A stretch of 64,000 nt of DNA from positions 62,001 through 126,000 of the forward strand of contig NZ_AUEP01000004.1 of the NCBI RefSeq assembly GCF_000426045.1, given 5' to 3'. This document shows positions 1 through 8,727 of this stretch, in pieces (the stretch's first letter is position 1; each line of letters begins with the position of its first letter). The notes below the pieces were generated by a model. The model worked only from the letters and a program-made list of their open reading frames with translations. It had not been told where the DNA came from and made no database searches. The DNA is from Marmoricola sp. URHB0036. Lineage in GTDB: Bacteria; Actinomycetota; Actinomycetes; Propionibacteriales; Nocardioidaceae. A program made the position numbers and the translations under genes.

Positions 1-528
1 CAGCCCGTCGAGCTGGGCGGCCTTGTCCGGGTTGTTGCTGAGCAGCTCGATGCGCGGCTCCCCCAACGCCCGCAGCATCTGGGCCGCGGGGGTGTAGTCG
101 CGCGCGTCGGCCGCGCAGCCGAGGGCGAGGTTGGCCTGGTAGGTGTCGAGTCCGTCGTCCTGGAGCAGGTAGGCGTCGAGCTTGCGGTAGAGGCCGATGC
201 CGCGCCCTTCCTGGCGGAGGTAGAGCAGGTAGCCGCCGCTGTCGGTGATCCGCTCGACCGACTCGCGCAGCTGCGGTCCGCAGTCGCAGCGCTGGCTGCC
301 GAAGACGTCGCCGGTCAGGCACTCGCTGTGCAGCCGGACCAGGGGCGGGTCGTCGGCGCGGGAGGCCACCGGGCGCACCCGGTCGCCGAGCCCGAGCGCG
401 AGGTGCTCCCGGCCGTCGACGAGGTCGTGGAAGGTGAAGACACGGGCATCGGCGGCGTACCCGTCGGCGAACTCCAACGGGATGACGAGCTGGGTGCGGA
501 TCGTGGCCGTCGGTGGTCGGGTGCTCAT
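1..528 (-). CDS. ribA: GTP cyclohydrolase II, C-terminus outside window
   Basis: Converts GTP to 2,5-diamino-6-ribosylamino-4(3H)-pyrimidinone 5'-phosphate, formate and pyrophosphate, the first step of riboflavin-type pathways. The first 176 codons are present and the gene runs off the left edge. The zinc cysteines are visible as C70, C81 and C83 (VRLHSEC and RCDCG), followed by the [10 protein letters not shown] active-site segment. Aligned by eye with E. coli RibA, the residue matching Tyr105 is Tyr120 (KLDAY); Streptomyces homologues with Met there make a formylated product instead, so canonical chemistry is expected. ATG at 528 overlaps the upstream stop by 4 bases (ATGA), so it is the last visible gene of the operon that begins at 4550. 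It sits in a pterin/glycosyl cluster, not with ribBH, so it is probably a specialised paralogue. Confidence 0.93.
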   Translation of the reverse strand, partial: MSTRPPTATIRTQLVIPLEFADGYAADARVFTFHDLVDGREHLALGLGDRVRPVASRADDPPLVRLHSECLTGDVFGSQRCDCGPQLRESVERITDSGGYLLYLRQEGRGIGLYRKLDAYLLQDDGLDTYQANLALGCAADARDYTPAAQMLRALGEPRIELLSNNPDKAAQLDGL

Positions 529-1235
529 GCGCTCTCCTCGGTCAGGTCCAGGCAGAAACGGGACGAGAGCGCATAGCGGAGGAGCACGACGTCCCCGATC
601 GGACGCACCTCCGCGAGCCTCGCCCGGCGGCCGGGGTGGAAGGGGAAGCGGCCGTCGCCCACGAACCGGCTGGCTCGCGAGTCGCCCACGAAGAACGGCG
701 CCACCACCAGCTGCAGCTCGTCGGCCAGGTCGGCGGTGAGGAACTGGGTGTGCACTGTGCCGCCGCCCTCGACCATCAGCCGGCGTACGCCGCGTGTCCG
801 CAGGTCCTCGCTCATCCGGCGTACGTCGACCGGGCGACCGCCGTCGACCACCGTGGCGGCGGCGCCGAGCCGTCGCCTGGTCGACAGCACGGCGTCGCTG
901 GCGCAGTAGACGAGCTTCTCGGAGTCGCCGGTGGCGAAGAAGTCGGCGCACGGGTCGAGGTCGCCCTGCCGGGTGAGCGTGACCTTGACCGGTGAGCGAC
1001 GCAGACCGCGGGCGGCACGCTGCTCGACGCGCGCCGGGTGGCGGACGAGCAGCCGCGGGTTGTCGTGGCGGATGGTCGCCGCACCGACCATGATCGCGTC
1101 GCACCCGGCGCGGATCTCGTCGACCCGGTCGAGATCGGCCTCGTTGGAGAGGATCAACCGCTCGCCGGTGCCGCGGTCGAGGTACCCGTCGATCGAGATG
1201 CCGCAGCTGAGCAAGGTGTAGGGACGTTCAGGCAT
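525..1235 (-). CDS. RibD C-terminal (DHFR-fold) reductase
   Basis: A 236-residue protein made only of the RibD C-terminal reductase domain, the NADPH-dependent 5-amino-6-(5-phosphoribosylamino)uracil reductase fold. Visible motifs are the N-terminal [13 protein letters not shown] strand, [19 protein letters not shown] (substrate and nucleotide site) and [17 protein letters not shown]. No deaminase domain is attached. It overlaps the flippase-like gene upstream by 8 bases and ribA by 4, so it is translationally coupled to both. In context it would reduce the ribosyl moiety of the RibA product to the ribityl form, feeding a product made by the rest of this operon. That substrate is inferred; the fold is clear. 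Confidence 0.85.
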   Translation of the reverse strand: MPERPYTLLSCGISIDGYLDRGTGERLILSNEADLDRVDEIRAGCDAIMVGAATIRHDNPRLLVRHPARVEQRAARGLRRSPVKVTLTRQGDLDPCADFFATGDSEKLVYCASDAVLSTRRRLGAAATVVDGGRPVDVRRMSEDLRTRGVRRLMVEGGGTVHTQFLTADLADELQLVVAPFFVGDSRASRFVGDGRFPFHPGRRARLAEVRPIGDVVLLRYALSSRFCLDLTEESA

Positions 1236-2145
1236 GGGCGGGCCTCCGCATCCCCACCAGCAGCACGACGGCGCCGGGCAGGCTGGCCACGAACACCATC
1301 ACGCCGTAGACGACGGCCGTGGCGACTCCTTCCGAAGCACCGAGCCCGGCTGCGGCGAAGGCCCAGGCCGCCACGCCCTCGCGCGGACCCCAGCCGGCCA
1401 CGTTGGCCGGGATGCCCATCGCGACGAGCACGAGCAGCGCGAGCGGCACCAGCTGGAGCGTCGAGCTGGTCGACCCGACGGTGCGGGCCGCGACCAGGAA
1501 GGTGAGGACGTGGCCGAACACGGCGAGCGATGACGCGACCAGGATGACCGGCCACGCACGCCGGGCGAGGAGCCCGGTGCGCAGGTCGGACGCGGCGGTG
1601 CGCACCATCCGGGTCCACCGCGCGGCGCCGTGGTGCATCAGGGCACGACAGCCGAGCACGACCACCACCAGCCCGCCCACGACCAGGGCCCCCACCACCG
1701 GCACCGACGACCTGACCGGCGAGGGCAGCGCGAGCAGCACCAGAACGGTGAGCACGAGCTGGACCAGCTGTCCGGACACGCGGTCCCAGACGACGGCCCG
1801 CGCACCGCGGGGGAGGTCCCCGGCCTCGCGACCGTGACGGACGGCCCGGTGCACGTCACCGAGGACTCCCCCGGGAAGGGTGCTGTTCAGGAACTGCGAG
1901 CGGTAGTAGGACGCCACGGCCTGGCGCATCGGCAGCCCGACCCCCAGCCCCTGGACGACCACGCTCCACCGCCAGGCGCAGCAAACCGTCGTACCCATCG
2001 CGATCACGGTCGCGATGAGCAGGGCGCGTCCGTCGACGGTGCGCACGCCGTCGAGGAACGGTCCGGTGCCGAGGCGCCAGAGGAGTACGCCGATGACGGC
2101 CGCCCCGCCGACGTTGCGCACCCAGGCCCACGTCCGCCGGCTCAT
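1228..2145 (-). CDS. LPG-synthase-type (UPF0104/YbhN) flippase-like membrane protein
   Basis: A 305-residue polytopic protein with about eight hydrophobic segments and the family's central GWGPREGVAAWAF motif near its end, typical of the lysylphosphatidylglycerol synthase transmembrane (PF03706) family. Such domains often sit beside glycosyltransferases and are thought to flip or bind lipid-linked intermediates. The start is ATG at 2145, which overlaps the stop of the glycosyltransferase gene (ATGA); longer reading frames upstream lie inside that gene. It has no soluble aminoacyl-transferase domain, so it is not a real LPG synthase. In this operon it is the most likely export or flipping step for a glycosylated product. 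Function is inferred from family and neighbours. Confidence 0.8.
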   Translation of the reverse strand: MSRRTWAWVRNVGGAAVIGVLLWRLGTGPFLDGVRTVDGRALLIATVIAMGTTVCCAWRWSVVVQGLGVGLPMRQAVASYYRSQFLNSTLPGGVLGDVHRAVRHGREAGDLPRGARAVVWDRVSGQLVQLVLTVLVLLALPSPVRSSVPVVGALVVGGLVVVVLGCRALMHHGAARWTRMVRTAASDLRTGLLARRAWPVILVASSLAVFGHVLTFLVAARTVGSTSSTLQLVPLALLVLVAMGIPANVAGWGPREGVAAWAFAAAGLGASEGVATAVVYGVMVFVASLPGAVVLLVGMRRPAHA

Positions 2146-3170
2146 CGGGACACCTCGTCGAGCACGGTGGCGACCCTGGCCGCGGTGAGCGGCCAGCCGG
2201 TCAGCGTCGTACGACGGGAGCGCGCGGCCAGCCGCAGGTCGTTGCGCAGCCGTTCGTCCTCGAGCCAGCGCCGCAGTGCACCCGCCATCGCGGGCACGTC
2301 CCCGGCCGGGACCAGCAGCCCGGCAGCCGACGAGCCGAGCGCCTCCGGGAGCCCGCCGACCTCGGTTGCGATCACCGGCACCCCGCGCGCCAGCGACTCG
2401 GTGACCACCATTCCCCAGCTCTCGGCCCGGCTCGCGAGGACGAGCGCATCGGCCTGCGCGCAGACCTTGGCGAGCTCCTCGCGCGACACCGCGCCGGCCC
2501 ACGTCACGCGATCGTCGATGCCGTGGGCGACGGCGGCACGTTGCGCGCTCGCGGCCACCCGACGATCCTTGGACAGCGAACCCACGCAGGTGAGCTGCCA
2601 GGACAGGTCGGCCACCTCGGCCAGGGCCGCGAGCAGCACGTCATGGCCCTTGTCGCGAGTGACAGCGGCGACACAGACGAGTCGGGTGCCGGCTTCGCTC
2701 CCAGTCGTCAGGTCGGCGGGGTCCACGCCGGGCGGGGCAGCGTGGACCGACCACGGCCGCAGGCCGTAGTGCCGCAGCACCCATCGCCGGCTCCACCCGC
2801 TGGGGGTCACGACGGCGGTCGTCGCCGCGAGCACCTGGCGCTCCCGGGCGCGGAGGTCGGGGTCGCGCTCGCCGAACGGCATGTGCAGGAGTACGACGAG
2901 CCGGAGCCGGCTCGACTCCCGCAGCATCGCGTGCGGCGCCGCCACCGCGACCAGCCCGTCAACCAGGGCGACCGCCCCGCCGGGCACGTCGGCGAGGACA
3001 CCGGCCAGCGAGTCTCCGGGTTCTCCGGGGACCGTCAGCTCCCGCACCGTCCACCCCGACCGGCTCAGCTCCTCGCACAGGCGGCGGTCGTAGACGTTGC
3101 CGCCGCTCGGGGTGGTCGGGTCGTCGATGTCGTCGGGGACGACGACGTGGACCTCTCGCCGGGTGCTCAC
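2142..3170 (-). CDS. GT4-family glycosyltransferase
   Basis: A 342-residue retaining glycosyltransferase of the GT-B/GT4 type. The N-terminus contains the acceptor-side glycine loop ([12 protein letters not shown]). The donor-binding half carries [15 protein letters not shown] and the family EX7E signature, ESWGMVVTE, followed by [18 protein letters not shown]. The best start is GTG at 3170 because it overlaps the stop of the PTPS-like gene (GTGA) like the other junctions in this operon. The nucleotide-sugar donor and acceptor cannot be read from sequence. Placement between a pterin-type enzyme and a flippase-like protein suggests it glycosylates the operon's heterocyclic or lipid product. 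Confidence 0.85.
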   Translation of the reverse strand: MSTRREVHVVVPDDIDDPTTPSGGNVYDRRLCEELSRSGWTVRELTVPGEPGDSLAGVLADVPGGAVALVDGLVAVAAPHAMLRESSRLRLVVLLHMPFGERDPDLRARERQVLAATTAVVTPSGWSRRWVLRHYGLRPWSVHAAPPGVDPADLTTGSEAGTRLVCVAAVTRDKGHDVLLAALAEVADLSWQLTCVGSLSKDRRVAASAQRAAVAHGIDDRVTWAGAVSREELAKVCAQADALVLASRAESWGMVVTESLARGVPVIATEVGGLPEALGSSAAGLLVPAGDVPAMAGALRRWLEDERLRNDLRLAARSRRTTLTGWPLTAARVATVLDEVSR

Positions 3171-3574
3171 GGCTCCCGCTCGTAGCTGGCCCACGCGACG
3201 TGGGACTCGTGCAGGGTGACGGCCACCGCGGTGATCCCGCGGGCCCCCTCGCCGAGGCCGCCTGCGCCGATCCGGTCGCAGAGACGGTCGGCCACGACGC
3301 GGGCGAGCACCTCGGTGGTGGTGTTGGTGCCGGCCAGCGAGGGCTCGTCGTCGAGGTTGCGGTAGGTGAGCTCCCCCAGCACCTCCGCCAGTTGCTCGTT
3401 GGCGCGGCCGATGTCGACGACGATGCCGTCGTCGTCGAGGTCCGGGCGGCGGAAGGTGGCGTCCACCACGAAGGTGGCACCGTGCAGCCGCTGGGCCGGT
3501 CCGAACACGTCACCCCGGAAGCTGTGCGCCACCATCATGTGGTCGCGAACGGTCACGGAGAACACGTCAGGCAC
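3167..3574 (-). CDS. 6-pyruvoyl-tetrahydropterin synthase/QueD homologue with altered active site
   Basis: A 135-residue protein of the T-fold 6-PTPS/6-carboxytetrahydropterin synthase family. His17 (VAHSF) and His31 (RLHG) keep two of the three zinc ligands, but the third ligand of the usual HGH motif is Ala33 and the catalytic cysteine position four residues before His31 is Ala27. The Asp-His pair of the catalytic triad (LDH in QueD) reads LTY. The purine/pterin-anchoring Glu is still present near the C-terminus (TLHES). So it should bind a pterin- or pyrimidine-like ligand but cannot use the canonical mechanism. It starts at GTG 3574, overlapping the dehydrogenase stop by 8 bases. Confidence 0.82.
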   Translation of the reverse strand: MPDVFSVTVRDHMMVAHSFRGDVFGPAQRLHGATFVVDATFRRPDLDDDGIVVDIGRANEQLAEVLGELTYRNLDDEPSLAGTNTTTEVLARVVADRLCDRIGAGGLGEGARGITAVAVTLHESHVAWASYEREP

Positions 3575-4550
3575 CTCCGTCGTAGGTGATCGTGTGGCAC
3601 AGGGCGGCGAGCTTGCCCGCGGCGAGCTGCGGCATCACGTCGGGCAGCTCCTCGAACCGGGAGGTGCCCGAGAGCAGCACGTCGTACGCCGGGTCGCGGA
3701 GCAGCTCGAGGGCCAGGGCCATCCGCTGGTCCGTGGTACGCCGGCCGCGGCGAGCTGTCGCCACCGTGCCGACCTGGCTGGAGCGGATCGACAGCCGGTC
3801 GGAGTGGAAGCGGCCGCCGAGGGAGAGGGTCACCTCGGTGTCGCCGTACCAGCTCAGCTCGACGACGGTGCCCTCGGCGACCAGCAGGTCGAGCGCGCGC
3901 TGCAGCCCGGCCGACGTGCCGCTGGTGTGCACGACGAGGTCCTGCCCGGCAGGTGCGTCCTCCGGGAGGGCGAACGCGACGCCGAGAGCGGCCGCGACCC
4001 CGGCCCGGGAGGAGTCGACGTCGACCAGCGTGACGCGGGTGCCCGGGATCCCGGCGAGCAGTCGCGCGACGGCACAGCCGACCATCCCGGCCCCGACGAC
4101 CGCGACCCGGTCGCCGAGCAGCGGACCGGCGTCCCACAGGGCGTTGACGGCGGTCTCGACGGTGCCGGCCAACACGGCGCGCTCGGGCGGCACGTCGTCG
4201 GGGACCACGTGCACGGCGGATGCCGGAACCACGTAGTGCGTCTGGTGGGGGTGCAGGCAGAAGACCGTGCGACCACGGAGCTCGGGGGGACCTTCCTCGA
4301 CCACGCCCACGCTGAGGTAGCCGTACTTCACCGGACCGGGGAACTCGCCCTCCTGGAACGGCGCCCGCATCGTGTCGCGCTGGCTGTCGGGGACACGACC
4401 GTCGAAGACCAGCGCCTCGGTGCCGCGGCTGATGCCCGAGACCAGCGTGCGGACCAGCACCTCGCCGGGGGCAGGGTCCTGCACGACCACGGGGCGGAGC
4501 TCACCCACGCCGGGCTCGCGCACCCAGAAGGCCTGTGCCTCGACCGACAT
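3567..4550 (-). CDS. MDR-family dehydrogenase, BchC-like, without zinc-ligand Cys
   Basis: A 327-residue medium-chain dehydrogenase/reductase. The N-terminal GroES-like half has [14 protein letters not shown] where zinc enzymes have a CGTD cysteine, a pattern shared with bacteriochlorophyllide (BchC-like) dehydrogenases. The Rossmann half starts with [17 protein letters not shown], then an acidic end of the second strand (LVDVDSSRA), so NAD(H) is the likely cofactor. It is the first gene of the operon 4550 to below 1, with every downstream junction overlapping. The divergent 84-bp gap to the CDP-alcohol transferase gene holds a near-palindrome at 4580-4593. The substrate is unknown; oxidation of a hydroxyl on a ring or sugar is plausible. 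Confidence 0.82.
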   Translation of the reverse strand: MSVEAQAFWVREPGVGELRPVVVQDPAPGEVLVRTLVSGISRGTEALVFDGRVPDSQRDTMRAPFQEGEFPGPVKYGYLSVGVVEEGPPELRGRTVFCLHPHQTHYVVPASAVHVVPDDVPPERAVLAGTVETAVNALWDAGPLLGDRVAVVGAGMVGCAVARLLAGIPGTRVTLVDVDSSRAGVAAALGVAFALPEDAPAGQDLVVHTSGTSAGLQRALDLLVAEGTVVELSWYGDTEVTLSLGGRFHSDRLSIRSSQVGTVATARRGRRTTDQRMALALELLRDPAYDVLLSGTSRFEELPDVMPQLAAGKLAALCHTITYDGGA

Positions 4551-4579
4551 CCGTCTCCACCCATCTCGGCTGACCTTGA

Positions 4580-4593
4580 ACCAGTGCACCGGT
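4580..4593. promoter_or_regulatory. near-palindrome in divergent promoter region
   Basis: ACCAGTGCACCGGT is a 14-bp inverted repeat with one mismatched pair around a perfect GTGCAC core. It lies midway between the divergent starts at 4550 (minus) and 4635 (plus), where a shared operator would be expected. No regulator gene is adjacent, so it is only a candidate. Confidence 0.35.
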
Positions 4594-4634
4594 TTCGCCG
4601 TACCAACTCCTGTACCCACGTGAACGGAGAAGCA

Positions 4635-6839
4635 GTGTCCGCGGTTCAAAGCGATCTGACGAACAGGGTGTTCGCGCGCCTCGGACCGGCCAACGTGGTC
4701 ACGTTCGTCCGCGGTGTCCTGTCTGTCCTCGTCGCCGCGATGGTCGTCGAGTCGTTCTTCCACCCGACGCAGGTCACGCTGCTCGTGCTGATCAGCTCGA
4801 TCGCGCTGTTCCTCGACTGGGTGGACGGCCAGGTGGCCCGTCGTACGCACACCGAGTCGGCGTTCGGGGCGCGCTTCGACATGGAGGTGGACGCCTTCCT
4901 GATCCTCGTGCTCAGCGTGTACGTCGCCCACTCGGCCGGCGCGTGGGTGCTGACGATCGGGCTGGCGCGCTACCTCCTGCTGGCCGCCGAGCAGGTGCTG
5001 CCGTGGCTGGGACGACCGACACCGCCGCGCTACTGGGGCAAGGTCGTCGCCGCCCTCCAGGGCATCGTGCTCACCGTCGCCGCGTCCGGCGTGCTGCCCG
5101 GCCCGGTCACCGGTCTGCTGCTCGTGATCTCGCTGGCACTGCTCGCGGAGTCCTTCGGCCGACAGGTGTGGTGGCTCTGGCGCAGCCGTCACGGCGAGGT
5201 CGTGGCCGCGCGGTTCACCGCACCCCTGACGTTCGGAGCCGTGCTGCTGCTCTGGGTCGGCCTCACCCTCCCCGACCGGGTCGGCGACCTCGGCCCGGTG
5301 GCCTTCGTGCGGTTGCCGCTCGAGGTGCTGGTGCTCGTCGTGCTCGCCGCGCTGCTGCCGACGCGGCTGCGCAACCTCACCGCGGTGGCGGTGGGCGTGG
5401 TGATGGCGCTGGTGGTGATCGCGAAGACCCTCGACATGGGCTTCTACTTCGCGTTGAACCGCTCCTTCGACCCCGTGATCGACTGGACCTACGTCGGATC
5501 GCTGTACGGCCTGCTCCGCGACTCGCTGAGCACCGTCGCATCGATCGCCCTCCTCACAGTGGCGGCCGTGCTGTTCGTCGCCCTCCTCGTGCTGACCCCG
5601 CTCGCCCTGCGGCGGCTGGGATCGATCGTGGCCCGGCACCGCCGGGTGTCGCTGCGCGGTGCTGCCGCCCTGGCGGTCGTCTGGGTCGTCACCGCCGTGA
5701 CCGGGGTGGGCTTCGCCCTGCCTTCCCTGCACCACGCGACGTACGACGGGGTCGCGCCCTTCGCCTCGGCCGGCGCAGCGTCCTACGCCTTCGACGAGGT
5801 GGCGCGGATCCCGGCCGAGCTGAGCGACCAGCGCGAGTTCGCCCGCTCGGCCGCGCAGGACCCGCTGCGCAACGCGCCGGCCGGGCAGCTGCTGACCAGG
5901 CTGCGCGGCAAGGACGTGATCTTCGCCTTCGTCGAGAGCTACGGCCGCTCGGCGGTGCAGGGCTCGTCGTTCGCGCCGGGCATCGACCGGCTGCTCGACC
6001 GGAGCACGCAGGAGCTGGCCGCGGACGGCTTCGGCTCGCGCAGCGCCTTCCTCACCTCCCCCACCTTCGGCGCCATCAGTTGGCTGGCGCACTCCACCTT
6101 CCAGTCCGGACTGTGGGTGAACAGCCAGCAGCGCTACGACGTGCTGATGACCAGCCAGCGGCTCACCCTGAGCAAGCTGTTCGAGCGGGCGGGCTGGCGC
6201 ACCGTGAGTGACGTCCCGGCCAACACCCACGACTGGCCGCAGGGAGCCTTCTACGGCTACGACACGTTCTACGACTCCCGCAACGTCGGCTACCGGGGAC
6301 CGCGCTTCGGGTACCCGACCATGCCCGACCAGTACACCCTCGACGCCTTCCACCGGCTCGAGCTCGCCCCCCAGCACCGGCGACCGGTGATGGCCGAGAT
6401 CGACCTCGTCTCCAGCCATGCGCCGTGGTCGCGTACGCCGCACCTGGTCGACCAGACGAAGGTCGGTGACGGCTCGGTGTTCGACGGGATGCCCGAGCAG
6501 TCGCCGTCGAAGAAGGTCGTCTGGCGCTCGCCCGCGAGTGTCCGGGCGGCGTACGGCCAGTCGATCCAGTACTCGCTGAGCTCGCTGGTCTCCTTCGTGC
6601 AGCACTACGGCAACGACAACACCGTGCTGGTCCTGCTCGGCGACCACCAGCCCGCCAACATCGTCTCGGGACAGGACGCCGACCACGACGTGCCGATCAC
6701 GGTGGTGGCCCGGGACCGCTCCGTCCTCGGGCAGTTCGCCGACTGGGGCTGGCAGCCCGGCATGCGACCGTCACCCGACGCACCGGTCGCGCGGATGGAC
6801 ACCTTCCGCGACCGCTTCCTGACGGCGTTCAGCCAGTGA
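4635..6839 (+). CDS. CDP-alcohol phosphatidyltransferase fused to sulfatase/LtaS-like domain
   Basis: A 734-residue membrane protein joining two enzymes. Residues 1-190 are a CDP-alcohol phosphatidyltransferase with the full signature: D61, D64, G65, A68-R69, G79, D82 and D86. After a further set of membrane helices (about 200-360), residues 425-730 form an alkaline-phosphatase-superfamily sulfatase domain (VIFAFVESYGRSAV, later LVLLGDHQP) resembling lipoteichoic-acid-synthase-type phosphoglycerol transferases. GTG at 4635 is preferred because GGAG sits 5-6 bases upstream; GTG 4620 is possible. The first half should transfer a phosphoalcohol from a CDP-linked donor; the second, facing outward, could transfer or cleave a head group. 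The gene diverges from the pterin-glycosyl operon and may complete its pathway. Confidence 0.85.
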   Translation: MSAVQSDLTNRVFARLGPANVVTFVRGVLSVLVAAMVVESFFHPTQVTLLVLISSIALFLDWVDGQVARRTHTESAFGARFDMEVDAFLILVLSVYVAHSAGAWVLTIGLARYLLLAAEQVLPWLGRPTPPRYWGKVVAALQGIVLTVAASGVLPGPVTGLLLVISLALLAESFGRQVWWLWRSRHGEVVAARFTAPLTFGAVLLLWVGLTLPDRVGDLGPVAFVRLPLEVLVLVVLAALLPTRLRNLTAVAVGVVMALVVIAKTLDMGFYFALNRSFDPVIDWTYVGSLYGLLRDSLSTVASIALLTVAAVLFVALLVLTPLALRRLGSIVARHRRVSLRGAAALAVVWVVTAVTGVGFALPSLHHATYDGVAPFASAGAASYAFDEVARIPAELSDQREFARSAAQDPLRNAPAGQLLTRLRGKDVIFAFVESYGRSAVQGSSFAPGIDRLLDRSTQELAADGFGSRSAFLTSPTFGAISWLAHSTFQSGLWVNSQQRYDVLMTSQRLTLSKLFERAGWRTVSDVPANTHDWPQGAFYGYDTFYDSRNVGYRGPRFGYPTMPDQYTLDAFHRLELAPQHRRPVMAEIDLVSSHAPWSRTPHLVDQTKVGDGSVFDGMPEQSPSKKVVWRSPASVRAAYGQSIQYSLSSLVSFVQHYGNDNTVLVLLGDHQPANIVSGQDADHDVPITVVARDRSVLGQFADWGWQPGMRPSPDAPVARMDTFRDRFLTAFSQ

Positions 6840-6892
6840 GCGGCACACTGAACCTCGAGAGGCCCTTCTCCGTATCACCGGTAGGAGGACGA

Positions 6893-7405
6893 ATGGCCGA
6901 CGACGAGGTCGCGTTGATGCAGCAGCTGCACGACGAGCACGCAGGCGCGCTGTGGGGCTACTGCCTGCGCCTGACCGGCCACGATCGCGCCCGGGCCGAG
7001 GACGTCGTGCAGGAGACGCTGCTCCGGGCCTGGCGCAAGCGCGACATGCTCGACAACCCGCCGCCCGCCATACGCGGCTGGCTGTTCACCGTGGCCCGCA
7101 ACATCGTCATCGACGAGTGGCGCACCAAGCGTGCGCGCAGCGAGGTGACCGTCGCCGATGTCCCCGAGCTCCCCACCCAGGACGACCGCACCGACCAGCT
7201 GCTGCTCTCCTGGGTCGTCGCCGAGGCGATCACCCGGCTCTCGGAGGAGCACCGCGCCGTGCTCCTCGAGTGCTACTACCGCGGCCGCCCGGTCGCCGAG
7301 GCCGCCGAGATCCTCGGCATTCCCGAGGGCACCGTGAAGTCTCGCACCCACTACGCGCTGCGCGCCCTGCGGCTGGCCCTGGAAGAGATGGGGGTCGGAG
7401 CATGA
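6893..7405 (+). CDS. ECF-family RNA polymerase sigma factor
   Basis: A 170-residue sigma-70 family ECF factor. Region 2 (residues about 10-80) includes RAEDVVQETLLRAWRKRDML and GWLFTVARNIVIDEWR. Region 4 (about 105-165) has the helix-turn-helix GRPVAEAAEILGIPEGTVKSR. ATG 6893 is chosen because a strong AGGAGG lies 4 bases upstream; an in-frame extension to 6836 would overlap the preceding gene and lacks a ribosome site. Its last codon overlaps the anti-sigma start (ATGA), the classic co-regulated pair. Genes it controls cannot be read here; such pairs usually activate their own promoter. Confidence 0.95.
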   Translation: MADDEVALMQQLHDEHAGALWGYCLRLTGHDRARAEDVVQETLLRAWRKRDMLDNPPPAIRGWLFTVARNIVIDEWRTKRARSEVTVADVPELPTQDDRTDQLLLSWVVAEAITRLSEEHRAVLLECYYRGRPVAEAAEILGIPEGTVKSRTHYALRALRLALEEMGVGA

Positions 7406-8109
7406 ACTGTGAGTTCGCCGAGCTCGACGGCGCCTACGTCCTCGGATCACTCTCGCCGAGCGAGCGCCAGGCCTACGAGAAGCACCTCGCCACCTGCGAG
7501 TCGTGCTCCCGGTCGGTGCGCGAGCTGGCCGGCCTGCCCGGGCTGCTCGCCCGGGTCGACCCGGTCATCCTCGAGCCGGCACCGGCGATGGAGCCGGTCC
7601 CCGCCACCTTGCTGCCCTCGCTCGTGCGGGAGGTGGGACGGACGCGCCGTCGTCGCCTGCTCGCGACAGTGGGCGTGGGCCTCGCTGCTGCGGTCGCGGT
7701 CGGCACGACCCTGGTCGCCAGCCTCGGTGCCGACGAGCCACCGGTCGCGTCGCCCCCCACGCCCGGCCCCTCGAGCGCGGTCCAACCGGCCAGCCTGTCG
7801 ATGATCCCGGTCGGTGGCGCACCCGTCACGGGCAGCCTCGCCTTCACCCCGGTCGGGTGGGGCACCAAGATCGACCTCACCTGCAGCTACCGACCCGACT
7901 GGGACGCCTACGAGAACCTCCCGAAGACGACCACCTATGCCCTGTTCGTGGTGACCCGCGACGGGAGCATGCAGCAGGTCGGCACCTGGCAGGCCATCGG
8001 CGGGAAGACCATGCACTTCAGCGCCGGCACGGCTGCGCGCCGCAACGACATCTCGGCCGTCGAGGTGCGCACCAAGACCGGACGTCCGGTGCTGCGGCTC
8101 CAGTCCTGA
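7402..8109 (+). CDS. membrane anti-sigma factor with zinc-finger (zf-HC2/ZAS) domain
   Basis: A 235-residue protein. The N-terminal 50 residues are a ZAS domain with the zinc motif HxxxCxxC (KHLATCESC) and an upstream Cys3. A single transmembrane segment follows at about residues 87-108 (LLATVGVGLAAAVAVGTTLV), then an extracytoplasmic domain of about 125 residues resembling the anti-sigma-K (RskA) C-terminal domain. It should hold the ECF sigma factor inactive at the membrane until an outside signal or redox change releases it. It overlaps the sigma gene by 4 bases. The signal is not apparent. Confidence 0.92.
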   Translation: MNCEFAELDGAYVLGSLSPSERQAYEKHLATCESCSRSVRELAGLPGLLARVDPVILEPAPAMEPVPATLLPSLVREVGRTRRRRLLATVGVGLAAAVAVGTTLVASLGADEPPVASPPTPGPSSAVQPASLSMIPVGGAPVTGSLAFTPVGWGTKIDLTCSYRPDWDAYENLPKTTTYALFVVTRDGSMQQVGTWQAIGGKTMHFSAGTAARRNDISAVEVRTKTGRPVLRLQS

Positions 8110-8115
8110 GGGTGG

Positions 8116-8691
8116 CTACATCACGAGGAAGCGCTCGTGCGTCTTGTGGCCCTCGGAGTCGGTGGTGGTGACCCTGCGCGACCCGAAGTCGAGCGACATG
8201 TCCATCACGGTGTCGCCCACCCGTGCCTCCTCGGTTCGCCAGACCTGAGGCTGGCCGACGAGGAACAGGGTGCTGCCCCAGCTCGCGAACTGCTTGCCGA
8301 TGACGACGTCGAGGTCGAAGTTCAGCATGTCGACGTCCTCGAAGAACTTCCCGGGGATCACGTCCGGGTCGATCCGCACGGCATAGCGGCCGTTGGCATC
8401 GGTCTTGACCGGATGGGTGTCCCAGGTGGGGACAACCTGCCCGTTCTTGACGTCCTCCGTGGACACCAGCTCGACGGAGACGCGAGCTCCGCGGACTCGG
8501 TGACCTCCTCGGCGGATGGTGCCGGTCAGAAAGAGGTCGTGGGTCTTCGGCCCCGCGGTCACCACCGGTCGCGACGGCGCAGCCGACGACGCAGCGCCCC
8601 CGGCGGACGCGCAGCCCGCTGCCAGGCACAGCACCGCACTGATGAGCGCCACGGTCCTCGCCGTGCGCAGGTGTCCCCCGAGCATGCGCAC
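8116..8691 (-). CDS. secreted lipoprotein, carboxypeptidase-regulatory-like fold
   Basis: A 191-residue protein beginning with a signal peptide and lipobox (VLCLAAGC, Cys near residue 27), so it is probably lipid-anchored outside the membrane. A low-complexity Ala/Ser linker leads to a beta-rich domain with a transthyretin/CarboxypepD-reg look (GTIRRGGHRVRGARVSVELV, later TDANGRYAVRI). I do not recognise a specific function. It converges with the anti-sigma gene 6 bases away. ATG at 8685 is an equally possible start, since neither has a clear ribosome site. Confidence 0.7.
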   Translation of the reverse strand: MRMLGGHLRTARTVALISAVLCLAAGCASAGGAASSAAPSRPVVTAGPKTHDLFLTGTIRRGGHRVRGARVSVELVSTEDVKNGQVVPTWDTHPVKTDANGRYAVRIDPDVIPGKFFEDVDMLNFDLDVVIGKQFASWGSTLFLVGQPQVWRTEEARVGDTVMDMSLDFGSRRVTTTDSEGHKTHERFLVM

Positions 8692-8708
8692 GAGGAGACC
8701 ACAGTTGT

Positions 8709-8722
8709 CACGATCAATCGTG
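8709..8722. terminator. small inverted repeat between two minus-strand genes
   Basis: CACGATCAATCGTG has 6-bp perfect arms and a 2-base centre. It lies six bases downstream of the amylosucrase-like gene on the minus strand and 18 bases upstream of the lipoprotein start, so it could be either a weak terminator or an operator. No T-run follows. Confidence 0.3.
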
Positions 8723-8727
8723 CTATT

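Noticed and set aside
525-1235. A folate-pathway dihydrofolate reductase or a complete RibD.
   Set aside because: It lacks the DHFR folate-binding pattern and the deaminase domain; only the RibD reductase domain is present.
3567-6686. A 1000-codon open frame on the minus strand opposite the CDP-alcohol transferase.
   Set aside because: Only the part from 3567 to 4550 has family motifs; the rest is a high-GC shadow of the plus-strand gene.
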